A DNA stretch of 64,000 bases from Carboxylicivirga sp. M1479 (GTDB taxonomy: Bacteria > Bacteroidota > Bacteroidia > Bacteroidales > Marinilabiliaceae), in assembly GCF_007097485.1 (NCBI RefSeq), contig NZ_VKDE01000015.1:62792-126791 (forward strand), read 5' to 3'. Below are positions 27,114 through 36,696 of the stretch, in pieces. Position 1 is the stretch's first letter, and each line of letters starts with the position of its first letter. The notes beneath the pieces were generated by a model. That model had not been told where the DNA came from. It was given only the letters and a program-made list of their open reading frames with translations, and made no database searches. The position numbers and the translations under genes were made by a program.

Positions 27114-28667
27114 CTACTCTTTAACCTGATGGATTACATCTATAACCGTACCATCACGATATTCAACAACTCCCACAATACGATCCAATATTTCAATTGG
27201 CTTGGCTTTACCGGTAATTAACTCCACCTCTTTTGCCAGATCAACAATATCTTTGGTAACAATACCAGCTTTTTCCAAATTCTGCTTTAATTCTTTACGC
27301 TGAGGATTAACACAAATACCGCGTTCCGTAACCAAAACATCAATGCTTTCACCTGGCGTTACAATAGTATGTACCTTTTCTTTAACAATAGGAATACGAC
27401 CTCGAAACGATGGACAAACAACAACAGTTAAATTAGCTCCCGAAGCTGTGTCGCTATGACCTCCTGAAGCCCCACGCACATACCCCTCAGATCCAGTAAT
27501 AACATTCACGTTAAAGTTGGTGTCTATTTCAAGCGCACCAAGAACCACAATATCGAGTTTATTTGTCATGCAGCCACAGTTAAATGGATTGGCATACAAA
27601 CCAGCAGGAATTTCGATATGATAAGGATTATCCATCAGTGACGTACTGACTGCCGCGTCAAAAGATTGCACATCAAAAATTGAACGGAACAAACCCTCGT
27701 TAAGCATATCTACACCATATGAAGTTACCCCACCAAGAATAAAACTCCCTTTTATGGTGCGTTGTTTCATAATTTTACGAATGTATTTGGCAACTGCCAA
27801 TGAAGCACCACCAGCACCTACCTGAAAACTAAAACCATCCTCTAGCTCCCCAGAATGTTCGATTACCTGAGCTGCTAATCGTGCAATTTGCAAATCCATT
27901 GGCGCTTTTGTGATACGGGTAGTACCTCCAGCAATTTTTGACGGATCACCAATGGAATCCACTTTAACCACATAATCGATGTAATTCTGAGTTACCGACT
28001 GTGGCACACACGGATAATCAACAATGTTATCGGTAACAACAATCACTTGCTTGGCATACCACGAGTCAATGGCAGCGTATCCCATTGAACCAAATGCAGA
28101 TGGGCCATGCGCACCTGTTGCATTACCCTCAATATCTGAAGAAGAAGCAGCCAATATGGCTAAGTCAATTTTAATTTTACCAGTATGTACACTACGTACT
28201 CTACCTCCATGTGAATGTATCACAAATGGCTTGGGCATAACGCCTTGTGCCAATGCCTTACCCAGCTCTCCTCTTATGCCGCTGGCATAAATCTGAGTTA
28301 TTGTACCATCTTTAAAGTATGGTAAGATTGGGTCGTGAGCAGTGGTTAAACTACTAGCTGCTAAAGTTATATCTTTAATACCCAGTTCTGCTAATATCTT
28401 TATGGCTTCAAAAACTAAGTTATCACCACCACGCAAATGATGATGAAACGAAACCGTCATTCCATCTTTGGGATTTGAACGAATGATTGCATCCCTTAAG
28501 CTATCACAAACTTTATTAGAATGTGGCATTTTTGCTTTTACAGGTGGCGGAACTGTTTCTTCTTCCATCCATCCCTTTTTAAGCTTGGTAAAAGCCCCCT
28601 CAAATGGCTCTAACTTACCAATTCCAATTAATTCAGAGGGCATATCTATTTGAAGTTTATTTTTCAC
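27114..28667 (-). CDS. citF: Citrate lyase alpha subunit (citrate:acetyl-ACP transferase)
   Basis: Swaps acetyl on the acyl carrier for citryl, the first half-reaction of citrate cleavage. The 517 residues match family length. Visible are VSFHHHLRGGDNLVFEAIKI, HSHGGRVRSVHTGKIKIDLA, NATGAHGPSAFGSMGYAAID, GYVRGASGGHSDTASGANL and the C-terminal TERGICVNPQRKEL, all typical of CitF. Gene spacing to citE (11 bp) and to citXG (4 bp) is very small. Confidence 0.96.
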   Translation of the reverse strand: MKNKLQIDMPSELIGIGKLEPFEGAFTKLKKGWMEEETVPPPVKAKMPHSNKVCDSLRDAIIRSNPKDGMTVSFHHHLRGGDNLVFEAIKILAELGIKDITLAASSLTTAHDPILPYFKDGTITQIYASGIRGELGKALAQGVMPKPFVIHSHGGRVRSVHTGKIKIDLAILAASSSDIEGNATGAHGPSAFGSMGYAAIDSWYAKQVIVVTDNIVDYPCVPQSVTQNYIDYVVKVDSIGDPSKIAGGTTRITKAPMDLQIARLAAQVIEHSGELEDGFSFQVGAGGASLAVAKYIRKIMKQRTIKGSFILGGVTSYGVDMLNEGLFRSIFDVQSFDAAVSTSLMDNPYHIEIPAGLYANPFNCGCMTNKLDIVVLGALEIDTNFNVNVITGSEGYVRGASGGHSDTASGANLTVVVCPSFRGRIPIVKEKVHTIVTPGESIDVLVTERGICVNPQRKELKQNLEKAGIVTKDIVDLAKEVELITGKAKPIEILDRIVGVVEYRDGTVIDVIHQVKE

Positions 28668-28678
28668 AACAATTTACT

Positions 28679-29575
28679 TTAAAGAGATTCTACATCAACA
28701 TCTGCCATTTCTAAAACGCGCAATGCACGTTGTACCACGGGTGCATCAACCATTTTACCATCTACAGCAAAAACACCAATACCCTCAGCCTTATTGCGCT
28801 CAAATGCTTTAACAATTTTAGCAGCTTTTCTAATTTCCAAATCAGTGGGGGTAAACACCTCATTTACCACTTCTATTTGCCTTGGGTTGATTATAGCTTT
28901 GCCAGTAAAACCTAACTTCTTAATGTATTCGGCTTCCTCACGTAAACCATCTTCATTTTCTACATCAACATATACTGTATCAAACACATCAATTTTGCAT
29001 GCTTTTGCTGCCATTACAATTTGTTTACGGGCATAATCAATGCCCACACCATCATTAGCTTTTACCAATTGCATATCAGCAGCTAAATCCTGTCCTCCAA
29101 TAGAAATGGCATCAATACGTGATGAGTACTTTGCAATATCGTACACGTTCTGAACACCTAAAGCGGTTTCAATCATAACATGTACATTCATCACATCGTG
29201 CGGTAAGCCGCACTCATCTTCTATCTGTTCAATAACATTAATAATTCGTTCAATTTCATCCAATGTTTCGACCTTTGGTAATCGAATGGCATTTGGCTGT
29301 AAGGGTACTATTTGTTTGAGGTCCTCTAAACCAAAAGGTGTATCAATATGATTAACACGAACAGTAACTTCACACCCCTCGTAAGAAATGTACTTAAGCA
29401 TGTGAGATACCAAAGTACGCGCTGCATCTTTCTGATTTAATGCTACGGCATCTTCTAAATCGAGCAATAAACCATCTGCTCCATACACACTACCTTGCTG
29501 CAACATAGCTGGATTATTGCCAGGTATGTACAACATGGTTCGCCTTTTAAAGGTTTTCTGTTTTGTGTCCATCAT
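28679..29575 (-). CDS. citE: Citrate lyase beta subunit (citryl-ACP lyase)
   Basis: Cleaves citryl-ACP to oxaloacetate and acetyl-ACP; a TIM barrel of the HpcH/HpaI-CitE family. The 298 residues start MMDTKQKTFKRRTMLYIPGN; the second Met (29572) is equally possible. Key residues: substrate-binding Arg in TVRVNHIDTPFG, the metal ligands Glu in VMIETALGVQNVY and Asp in ISIGGQDLAADMQL, and GKAIINPRQIEVVNEVF. Its start overlaps nothing, but lies 3 bp from the citD stop. Confidence 0.96.
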   Translation of the reverse strand: MMDTKQKTFKRRTMLYIPGNNPAMLQQGSVYGADGLLLDLEDAVALNQKDAARTLVSHMLKYISYEGCEVTVRVNHIDTPFGLEDLKQIVPLQPNAIRLPKVETLDEIERIINVIEQIEDECGLPHDVMNVHVMIETALGVQNVYDIAKYSSRIDAISIGGQDLAADMQLVKANDGVGIDYARKQIVMAAKACKIDVFDTVYVDVENEDGLREEAEYIKKLGFTGKAIINPRQIEVVNEVFTPTDLEIRKAAKIVKAFERNKAEGIGVFAVDGKMVDAPVVQRALRVLEMADVDVESL

Positions 29576-29578
29576 TGA

Positions 29579-29869
29579 TTATTTTAGGGTTCCAGTTTGC
29601 AATTGTGCAGCACGCTTTAAAGCGGTTTCTAAACGCGCAGAAATAGTAGGAGGTAATGCTCCCTTATCATTGATAATTAAACGAACATCGTTAATTTCAT
29701 AAAAGTCTAATCCGTCGTTAATCTGTTTCAGTAGATCATCTCCAAATTGCTGCATCACAATTGATTTCAATTCAATAATTCGACCTGCTCCCTCAACAAC
29801 AGGCTCAACCATTATTAACACATCACTTGATTCGAAACTACCTGCTTGAGCTTTTGTTATAAGTTTCAT
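29579..29869 (-). CDS. citD: Citrate lyase gamma subunit (acyl carrier protein)
   Basis: Carries the 2'-(5''-triphosphoribosyl)-3'-dephospho-CoA group. At 96 residues it has normal length. The attachment Ser is in AGSFESSDVLIMVEPV (about residue 14). The rest follows the CitD pattern (QQFGDDLLKQINDGLDFYEI, DKGALPPTISARLETALKRA). It is the first gene of the operon; the promoter must lie between 29870 and about 30180. Confidence 0.95.
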   Translation of the reverse strand: MKLITKAQAGSFESSDVLIMVEPVVEGAGRIIELKSIVMQQFGDDLLKQINDGLDFYEINDVRLIINDKGALPPTISARLETALKRAAQLQTGTLK

Positions 29870-30182
29870 AGTTTGTAATTAAAGAAAAATTTCATCAAAT
29901 ATTGTACTTAATCCTCTAATTACCTAGCTACAAATATGGTTCTATAACATATTTTATAGAGCAACACTTCACAACAAACACAACACACTCATATCATGCA
30001 CAATACATCAATCCATGATATTTATCAGGCCACAGTAACTACTATTAAAAAACTGCTATACACACAGTTAGTGTCGTCTTGTTTTTTACATTTAATTTAT
30101 TGCTTTGTTCGCAAATAATATTTTCTTTATTAAGATGCTTTGCACCTAAACGTTAAAGACTTATAAGGCAATGCATAAAAAA
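29870..30182. promoter_or_regulatory. Citrate lyase operon upstream region
   Basis: About 310 bp with no gene. It contains the palindrome TGATATTTATCA (30016-30027), which fits the FNR/CRP-type pattern TGAT-N4-ATCA, roughly 150 bp before citD. I found no clear TAnnTTTG element on the minus strand, so the actual promoter is unlocated. Confidence 0.4.
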
Positions 30183-30210
30183 AGCCTGACAAATTGTATT
30201 ATGCCAGGCT
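30183..30210 (-). terminator. Terminator after the S9 peptidase gene
   Basis: AGCCTG pairs with CAGGCT across 16 nt and is followed on the minus strand by a run of seven T, 24 bp past the stop. Confidence 0.75.
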
Positions 30211-30234
30211 CCCAAATATTATTGTTTGAAGAAT

Positions 30235-32373
30235 TTATAAGAAGTCATCAAAATACAGCGTGACTTTCTCCATTAAATGAACTCTGTCTTTACCAAGTAC
30301 ATTATGCTCGTGACGAGGGTAAGGGAAATAATCGATCTGAACTCTATTTTTCACACACTCACGCACAAACGACAGACTATGCTGCCATACAACCACAGGA
30401 TCAATTGCCCCATGTATCACCAATAGTCTACCATCTATATTCTTAACTTGTTTTTTAAGATTGGCCTGTTCGTATCCCTCCGAATTTTCTTGTGGAGTAT
30501 CCATATAGCGCTCTCCGTACATTATTTCATAATACTTCCAGTCAATTACTGGTCCGCCTGCTGCACCTACTTTAAAAACATCAGGATGCTGAGCCATCAT
30601 TGAAATAGTCATAAAACCACCATAACTCCAACCATGTACACCAATGCGATCTGCATCCACAAAGGGTAAAGATTGCAGGTATTTTACGCCTTGCATTTGA
30701 TCTTCTACTTCCAACTGACCCAATTGACGATGGATAGCTTGTGCAAATTCTTTTCCTCGATAAGCAGTACCCCTATTATCCAAAGTAAAGGCAATATATC
30801 CTTTCTGAGCCATGTATAGCTGCCAACCTCGCGCGCCGCCTAACCACTTATTTTGAACCAATTGAGAGTGCGGACCTCCGTAAACGTAAACTATTACAGG
30901 ATACTTTTTTGAAGGATCAAAACCAACAGGCAAAATCATACGTGCATCCAAATCAAAATTACCATCTTTGGTCTTTAACTTAAGCAATTCAACTTTCCCT
31001 GTTTCAATTTCTCCATATGGATTATCAACCACCTGCAGAGTTTTCAATAAGCGTCCTTTCGTATCTTTTAAATTAGTTTTTGAAGGAACATTAAGGGACG
31101 AGAAAGTAGTCAAAGCAAAACGTCCATCCTTACTAATCTTAACTCTATGAACCCCCTCTTCTTGCGTAATTCTATTCATCTTACCTGATGCTAAACTCAC
31201 ACGGTACACATGTCTTTCCAGAGCTTCTTCTTTAGTAGATTCAATGAAAATATATTTTGAAGCTTTATCAAACCCAAGCACTTTTGTTACTTCCCAAGAG
31301 CCCGTTGTCAGTTGCTTTTTCAACTTACCATTCAAGTCATATATATATAAATGATTGAATCCATCTTTTTGACTTTGCCATATAAAATCCCCCTTTTTAT
31401 TCGGTATAAACAAAGCAGGGTGTTGCGGCTCTGTCCAACGATCATCTTTCTCTTCCAACAATGTTTCAACATAATCGCCTGATTGAGCATTGTATTTTTT
31501 GAGCTGCATATGGTTTTGCTCACGATTCAACTCTGCAACTAGTAAAAACTGATTATCTGGAGTCCAACAAATATTTGTAAAATAACGATCGGTAGGTTCG
31601 CCCGTTTTTAAATAAATGGTTTTTTGCGAGGATAAATTATAAACACCAACTGTTACCTGATGACTATTCATACCAGCCATTGGATACTTAATATTCTCAA
31701 GCTTTGCCACGCGCTCATCCACATTAACCAATGGATAATCACTTACCATGGAGTTATCTTCGCGATAAAAAGCTAAATACTGACCATTGGAAGACCAGAA
31801 AGTTCCTTTATTAATTCCAAATTCATTACGATGAACCGTTTGTCCGAAAATAATATCATCCCCCTCATTCCCTGCAATCATTTGACTATCATCATTACCT
31901 TTTTTAAGGTATAACGAAGTTCCTTTTGTGAAAGCCATTAAAGCTTCATCCTCTAACAAGTCAATGTTACTCGCTTCCTTTTCTTTATTTATAACCATTA
32001 AAACCTTTTCAGCATCTTGATCTATTTTCACAAAAGAATCCTTGGTACTAAAAGAAAAAACATTTTCTGAAACCCATGTTAATCGGGGCATTCTATTTAA
32101 TGGTGCAACACTTTCCTTTTTTAATATCGCGTTTAACCAAACTAAATCGAATGAGAATTTTTTATCAGCCGAATTAATACCCTGTACAAAAACTGAATCG
32201 GATTGCTGATACACTAAGGTATTTGAATCCCCTTTAAAATTAACGTTGATGGCACGTGGGTAATAATTATAGAAACCCTTTCCACCATGAATAACATCTT
32301 CAATAGTCAACTGTGCGTAGGAGCTAACACTAACTACCACAGACATTAGGAACAAGACAAATACACTCTTCAT
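30235..32373 (-). CDS. Dipeptidyl-peptidase IV-like S9 family peptidase, exported
   Basis: Removes N-terminal dipeptides, probably in the periplasm. The 712 residues start with a signal peptide (MKSVFVLFLMSVVVSVSSYA). Residues about 40-450 form the beta-propeller; the alpha/beta-hydrolase domain follows. The catalytic Ser is in GVHGWSYGGFMTISMMAQHP (G-W-S-Y-G-G), the Asp in LLVIHGAIDPVVVWQHS, and the His in YPRHEHNVLG. The Glu pair of DPP-IV that binds the free amino terminus seems present in WSSNGQYLAFYREDNSMV only loosely, so exact specificity is open. It appears to be monocistronic. Confidence 0.9.
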   Translation of the reverse strand: MKSVFVLFLMSVVVSVSSYAQLTIEDVIHGGKGFYNYYPRAINVNFKGDSNTLVYQQSDSVFVQGINSADKKFSFDLVWLNAILKKESVAPLNRMPRLTWVSENVFSFSTKDSFVKIDQDAEKVLMVINKEKEASNIDLLEDEALMAFTKGTSLYLKKGNDDSQMIAGNEGDDIIFGQTVHRNEFGINKGTFWSSNGQYLAFYREDNSMVSDYPLVNVDERVAKLENIKYPMAGMNSHQVTVGVYNLSSQKTIYLKTGEPTDRYFTNICWTPDNQFLLVAELNREQNHMQLKKYNAQSGDYVETLLEEKDDRWTEPQHPALFIPNKKGDFIWQSQKDGFNHLYIYDLNGKLKKQLTTGSWEVTKVLGFDKASKYIFIESTKEEALERHVYRVSLASGKMNRITQEEGVHRVKISKDGRFALTTFSSLNVPSKTNLKDTKGRLLKTLQVVDNPYGEIETGKVELLKLKTKDGNFDLDARMILPVGFDPSKKYPVIVYVYGGPHSQLVQNKWLGGARGWQLYMAQKGYIAFTLDNRGTAYRGKEFAQAIHRQLGQLEVEDQMQGVKYLQSLPFVDADRIGVHGWSYGGFMTISMMAQHPDVFKVGAAGGPVIDWKYYEIMYGERYMDTPQENSEGYEQANLKKQVKNIDGRLLVIHGAIDPVVVWQHSLSFVRECVKNRVQIDYFPYPRHEHNVLGKDRVHLMEKVTLYFDDFL

Positions 32374-32666
32374 AATTTTAGTTTATTTTAAATTTTATCA
32401 ATCAACATTAGAAAAATCAAGCGTGCAAAGAATACATCACGCATTGAAAATGCACAATTGGGAAATAAAAACTAATTATACAATGAAAAAAGTAAGGAAT
32501 CGCGAAGAATCCTTAACCCATTCAGTATTAATCATTATTTACATCCGTTGCCATAATTTTAATATGGAATCAATATTTTTTAATCAATGAACAGCATTAA
32601 TTGACAACTTTTAAATATCTTTCAGAAAATTTTGAACCTGTTAAACCTCTATAAATTTCTATTAAA

Positions 32667-33104
32667 ATGAAGAAACACACAGTTACACTTTTATTGTTTG
32701 CTATTCTGTTTGTTTTATCCCCATTCAAATTAAATTCTCAAGAAGACGTTTTATTCAGCAACTGCATAAGTCAGTTGCGTTCGCCATACATTGCTAGTGG
32801 CCAACCGTTCAAAGCGTTTTTAACAGGATCTGAAGTTGCAGAGTTTCATACTACATTCTTTTCAGGAAGCATGTACCGTATTGTTGCTTGCAGTCATCAA
32901 GACAATAACATCTTGTTTTCAATCTATGACAAAGAACGTAACCTCCTTTTTTCAAACGAAGATTATGAAGCTACAGGCTCATGGGATTTTAAAGTAGAAG
33001 GATCGGTTGAATGTATAGTTGAGGCCAAGTTAAACCCAAATATATCATCATCGGGCATTGCAATGCTTATGATTGGATTTAAAAGCCTTGATGTTATAAA
33101 ATAA
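32667..33104 (+). CDS. Small secreted protein, paralogue of the protein at 15143-15580
   Basis: The 145 residues begin with a signal peptide (MKKHTVTLLLFAILFVLSPF). The mature part shares motifs and their spacing with the other 145-residue protein: TTFFSGSMYRIVAC and NLLFSNEDYEATGSWDFKVE. It probably forms a small beta-sandwich; no catalytic residues are evident. It is followed by the ABC transporter gene after 65 bp on the same strand, whereas the paralogue is next to a lipoprotein gene. Confidence 0.7.
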   Translation: MKKHTVTLLLFAILFVLSPFKLNSQEDVLFSNCISQLRSPYIASGQPFKAFLTGSEVAEFHTTFFSGSMYRIVACSHQDNNILFSIYDKERNLLFSNEDYEATGSWDFKVEGSVECIVEAKLNPNISSSGIAMLMIGFKSLDVIK

Positions 33105-33169
33105 CACCATTAGCTTATTTTCTACGATGATTAATGGCCTTTAAATAGGCCACATGAAAGGCACTTAGT

Positions 33170-36100
33170 ATGAGCGAAGAAATATTAAAAGCACTTATAC
33201 AGTTATTTGCGCTCATAGCCTTTCCCCGAACCGAAATAAATTCTCGCCGTTTCATTGTTAAGTCGTTCCTTAAACAGCAACTAAACAGCCAATTAGTAGA
33301 GGAATACTTAAAGCTTTTTGATCAACTACACGAAAAGCACGAACAGCGTTTATCGGATAAAGATAAATTTAGAAAGAGACATGCTGCCAGTTCTGTAAAA
33401 ATTCTAAAAATTGCTACAGAAATTAACGATGCCCTTACCTATTATCAAAAACTAATAGTACTTACACAGCTAATTGAGTTTTTGAACATTGACATTGGCA
33501 TGAGTGAGTTTGAGCGCGAGTTTATCGAAACAGTTGCTCAAACATTTAACCTACCTGAAGAAGAATATCAGTTAATATTAAACTTTATAACCAGCTCTTT
33601 CTCAGATTTACCAATGTCTGACAATGTTCTGATTGTAGATAGTAATCCTATTTACGACAATCCATTAGTCAAACACTTATATTGGGAGAATTTAAAAGGC
33701 GAGTTAAGGGTTATTCACTTAAAATCGGTTAATCTTTTTGCTTTCCGATTTATGGGCTACATGGACTTAACCATGAATGGTCAATTGATCAATCAGGGGC
33801 GGATTCAAGTATTAAACCCAGGCAGTTCATTGCGAAACAAACTGATAGACACTATTTTCTACAGTGATATTTTTGGACAGTTTACAAGTGACAGCAATGA
33901 CAAAGCCATCGACTTCAGGTGCGATAACCTGGAATATCATTTTAGCAAAAAAGCCATTGGCCTGCACAGCACTTCTTTTGCCTCTAAATCAGGCAAAATG
34001 GTTGGCATCATGGGTTCAAGCGGTGCTGGAAAAAGTACTCTGGTTAATGTACTAAGTGGAATTAACACACCAACAAAAGGTAATGTCTATATTAATGACA
34101 TTGACATTCATGAAAATATAGACCAGGCTAAAGGCCTTATTGGTTATGTTGCTCAGGATGATTTATTGATGGAAGACTTAACCGTCTATCAAAACCTCTA
34201 TTACAACGCCAAATTATGTTTCGATAATCTTCCTGAGTACCAAATAAAACGCAAAGTACTTAAACTCCTTAGTTCATTGGGGTTATATGACATACGCTTT
34301 ATGAAAGTGGGTAGTCCGCTGAATAAAAAGATTAGTGGAGGTCAACGAAAGCGTTTAAATATTGCTCTTGAGCTTATTCGCGAACCATATATTTTATTTT
34401 TGGATGAACCCACATCGGGTTTATCGTCGCGAGATTCGGATAATATTATTGATCTATTAAAAGAATTATCGATTCGCGGCAAGTTGGTTTTTGTTGTTAT
34501 TCATCAACCGTCGTCTGATATATTTAAAATGTTTAACCAGCTACTTATCCTGGATACTGGCGGTTATCTCATTTACAATGGCGATCCTGTAGAAAGTGTC
34601 AATTACTTTAAAGCGTGCATCAATCACGCCAATAGAGACGAAAGCGAATGCCCTAGTTGCGGTAATGTGAATGTTGAACAGATTTTAAACATCATCAATT
34701 CGCAAATACTAGATGAATACGGCAATTTTACACAAACCAGGCGAATAGAACCCAAGGAATGGTACAACTTATTCCATGAGGGCTGGGATTCCCATGAGCC
34801 ACCCGTAAGCAGCAACAAAAAAGCATTACCTGAAATAAGCTTTCAAATTCCGAAGCGTCTACAACAGCTATTTGTCTTTTTAAAAAGGGATATATCATCA
34901 AAACTAGCCAACAGGCAATACCTTTTAATTAACCTATTAGAAACGCCTATATTGGCTTTATTACTGGCTTCAATCATTCGTTACTACGATGTTGACCAAG
35001 CCACTGATTCAGCATACAGTTTTGCCCACAATCCTAACATTACGGTTTACATCATCATATCGGTAATTATTGCCCTTTTTGTAGGTTTAACGGTTAGTGC
35101 CGAAGAAATTATTAACGATAGAAAAATACAAAGGCGCGAGTCCTTTCTTAATCTCAGCAGGTTGAGTTACTTATTTTCTAAACTTATTATTCTTTCAGGT
35201 TTATCGGCTATTCAAGCGGCACTATTCGTACTAGTGGGCAACTTCATCATATCATTACAAGGGATGTTTCTTCAGTATTGGTTTATACTCTTTAGCAGTT
35301 CGGTATTTGCCAATATATTAGGTCTAAACATATCAGACACTTTCAAAAAAACGGTCAACATTTATATTATCATCCCATTTTTAATTATTCCACAATTAAT
35401 ATTGAGTGGTGTTTTTATCAGTTTCGATCGCTTAAACCCATTTATTTCGAGTCCTGATAAAATTCCAATTTACGGCGAAGTTATTACAGCCAGGTGGGCC
35501 TTTGAAGCATTAGCTGTAGAACAGTTTATGGGAAATGAGTTTGATGAACAATTTTATAGTTACGAAAAGCTTAAAAGTCAATCGAAGTACCGAAAAGAAT
35601 TTTGGTTGCCAGCTTTAAGTAATCATTTGCAAAAAATTAGCAATGCAAATCACAACGCCTCTTCCAAGGCTCAGGTGGATTACTCTATCAAGTTGATTAA
35701 TCGTGAACTTAAAAAGCACCATTTGCTCTACCCTAACAGAGTCAAGGAACCATATTATCTAGGGAAAAAAGCCAACAGCTCAAATATCGATTCTGTTAGA
35801 AATTACTTAAATCATATAAAGGTCTTTTATATTGGCTTGTATAATCGAGCCGATGAAAAGCTAGATTTAAAAATCAAAGAGCTAACACAATCGAATGAGG
35901 CGGAAGTCAAATATTACGAAAATAAAAGTAGATACCACAACAACGCACTTCAGCGTTTTGTCACTAATTCTAACAACTTTTTTTCGAATAAAATAATAGA
36001 ATACAAAGGTGAGCTCATACAAAAAGTAGACCCCATTTATCAGGATCCAACACACCCTGTAATTAAAGCTCACTTTTTAGCTCCTCATAAACTAATAGGT

Positions 36101-36253
36101 AACTTTGCCTTACCTACGTTTTATGCCAATGCAATAGTAATATGGTTAATCAATTTATTACTATTCATCATGTTGTATTTTAGAGCTCTTCCAAATTTAT
36201 TAACGATCAGAACTCGCCTATTTTGGTTCATTAAAGACCATAAAAAAGGCTGA
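33170..36253 (+). CDS. ABC-2 type transporter with ATPase and permease in one chain (ABCG-like)
   Basis: An inner-membrane half-transporter of 1027 residues. Residues about 1-155 are helical and resemble a TerB-like domain. The ATPase follows: Walker A GSSGAGKSTLVNVLSG (about 284), the signature KKISGGQRKRLNIALELI, Walker B YILFLDEPTSGL, and the H-loop VFVVIHQPSSD. After about residue 590 come six or so membrane segments (LLINLLETPILALLLASI, VYIIISVIIALFVGLTV, IYIIIPFLIIPQLILSGVF). A long charged loop of about 200 residues lies before the last membrane helix. The substrate is unknown. The stop codon lies inside a terminator stem. Confidence 0.85.
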   Translation: MSEEILKALIQLFALIAFPRTEINSRRFIVKSFLKQQLNSQLVEEYLKLFDQLHEKHEQRLSDKDKFRKRHAASSVKILKIATEINDALTYYQKLIVLTQLIEFLNIDIGMSEFEREFIETVAQTFNLPEEEYQLILNFITSSFSDLPMSDNVLIVDSNPIYDNPLVKHLYWENLKGELRVIHLKSVNLFAFRFMGYMDLTMNGQLINQGRIQVLNPGSSLRNKLIDTIFYSDIFGQFTSDSNDKAIDFRCDNLEYHFSKKAIGLHSTSFASKSGKMVGIMGSSGAGKSTLVNVLSGINTPTKGNVYINDIDIHENIDQAKGLIGYVAQDDLLMEDLTVYQNLYYNAKLCFDNLPEYQIKRKVLKLLSSLGLYDIRFMKVGSPLNKKISGGQRKRLNIALELIREPYILFLDEPTSGLSSRDSDNIIDLLKELSIRGKLVFVVIHQPSSDIFKMFNQLLILDTGGYLIYNGDPVESVNYFKACINHANRDESECPSCGNVNVEQILNIINSQILDEYGNFTQTRRIEPKEWYNLFHEGWDSHEPPVSSNKKALPEISFQIPKRLQQLFVFLKRDISSKLANRQYLLINLLETPILALLLASIIRYYDVDQATDSAYSFAHNPNITVYIIISVIIALFVGLTVSAEEIINDRKIQRRESFLNLSRLSYLFSKLIILSGLSAIQAALFVLVGNFIISLQGMFLQYWFILFSSSVFANILGLNISDTFKKTVNIYIIIPFLIIPQLILSGVFISFDRLNPFISSPDKIPIYGEVITARWAFEALAVEQFMGNEFDEQFYSYEKLKSQSKYRKEFWLPALSNHLQKISNANHNASSKAQVDYSIKLINRELKKHHLLYPNRVKEPYYLGKKANSSNIDSVRNYLNHIKVFYIGLYNRADEKLDLKIKELTQSNEAEVKYYENKSRYHNNALQRFVTNSNNFFSNKIIEYKGELIQKVDPIYQDPTHPVIKAHFLAPHKLIGNFALPTFYANAIVIWLINLLLFIMLYFRALPNLLTIRTRLFWFIKDHKKG

Positions 36254-36276
36254 AAAAGAATTCACTTTTTCAGCCT
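36247..36276. terminator. Bidirectional terminator
   Basis: AGGCTGAAAAAG (36247-36258) and CTTTTTCAGCCT (36265-36276) are perfect complements with a 6-nt loop. The stem includes the ABC gene stop codon and lies 24 bp before the siaC stop on the other strand. Confidence 0.85.
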
Positions 36277-36299
36277 CTATATTTTATTGTATCAAATAA

Positions 36300-36680
36300 T
36301 TACTCTTCCATTTCAATCATTTTAAACGGAATACTAATGATTGATTGATAATCCTCTCCTGCTTCGAACATATCCTCATCATCTTCTTCGTAATACCAGT
36401 TAATTTCAACTGGATTACCTTTTTTATGGATTAGTTCCAAGCGCTTAAAAATATCAAGAATACACTTCGATGAGCTTGTATTAAAATATTCTAATTGAAT
36501 GTTGACATTGGTTTCATCAGAAGGTTCGCCCCCGAACTTTTCTAGCCAATCAATTATTGGCTTATAAAAATCAACAGAATTTTCGGGTATAGAGCGTCCT
36601 TTAATTTCAACCACCCCATTATCCCCATCAAGTCTTACAAATGGTGTTTTTGGGCTTCCTTCGCGAATTATTGTTTCCAT
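36300..36680 (-). CDS. siaC: SiaC family (DUF1987) regulatory phosphoprotein
   Basis: Partner and substrate of the SiaB kinase in a partner-switching module. I use the ATG at 36680 (METIIREGSPKTPFVRLDGD), which fits the family start; the upstream frame to 36713 would overlap siaB by 17 bp. The 126 residues show GVVEIKGRSIPENSVDFYKP and the segment YFNTSSSKCILDIFKRLE with the Ser/Thr stretch that is phosphorylated in this family. In Pseudomonas the module also includes a phosphatase (SiaA) and a diguanylate cyclase (SiaD); neither is here. Confidence 0.85.
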   Translation of the reverse strand: METIIREGSPKTPFVRLDGDNGVVEIKGRSIPENSVDFYKPIIDWLEKFGGEPSDETNVNIQLEYFNTSSSKCILDIFKRLELIHKKGNPVEINWYYEEDDEDMFEAGEDYQSIISIPFKMIEMEE

Positions 36681-36696
36681 ACTGGTAGCTATACGG

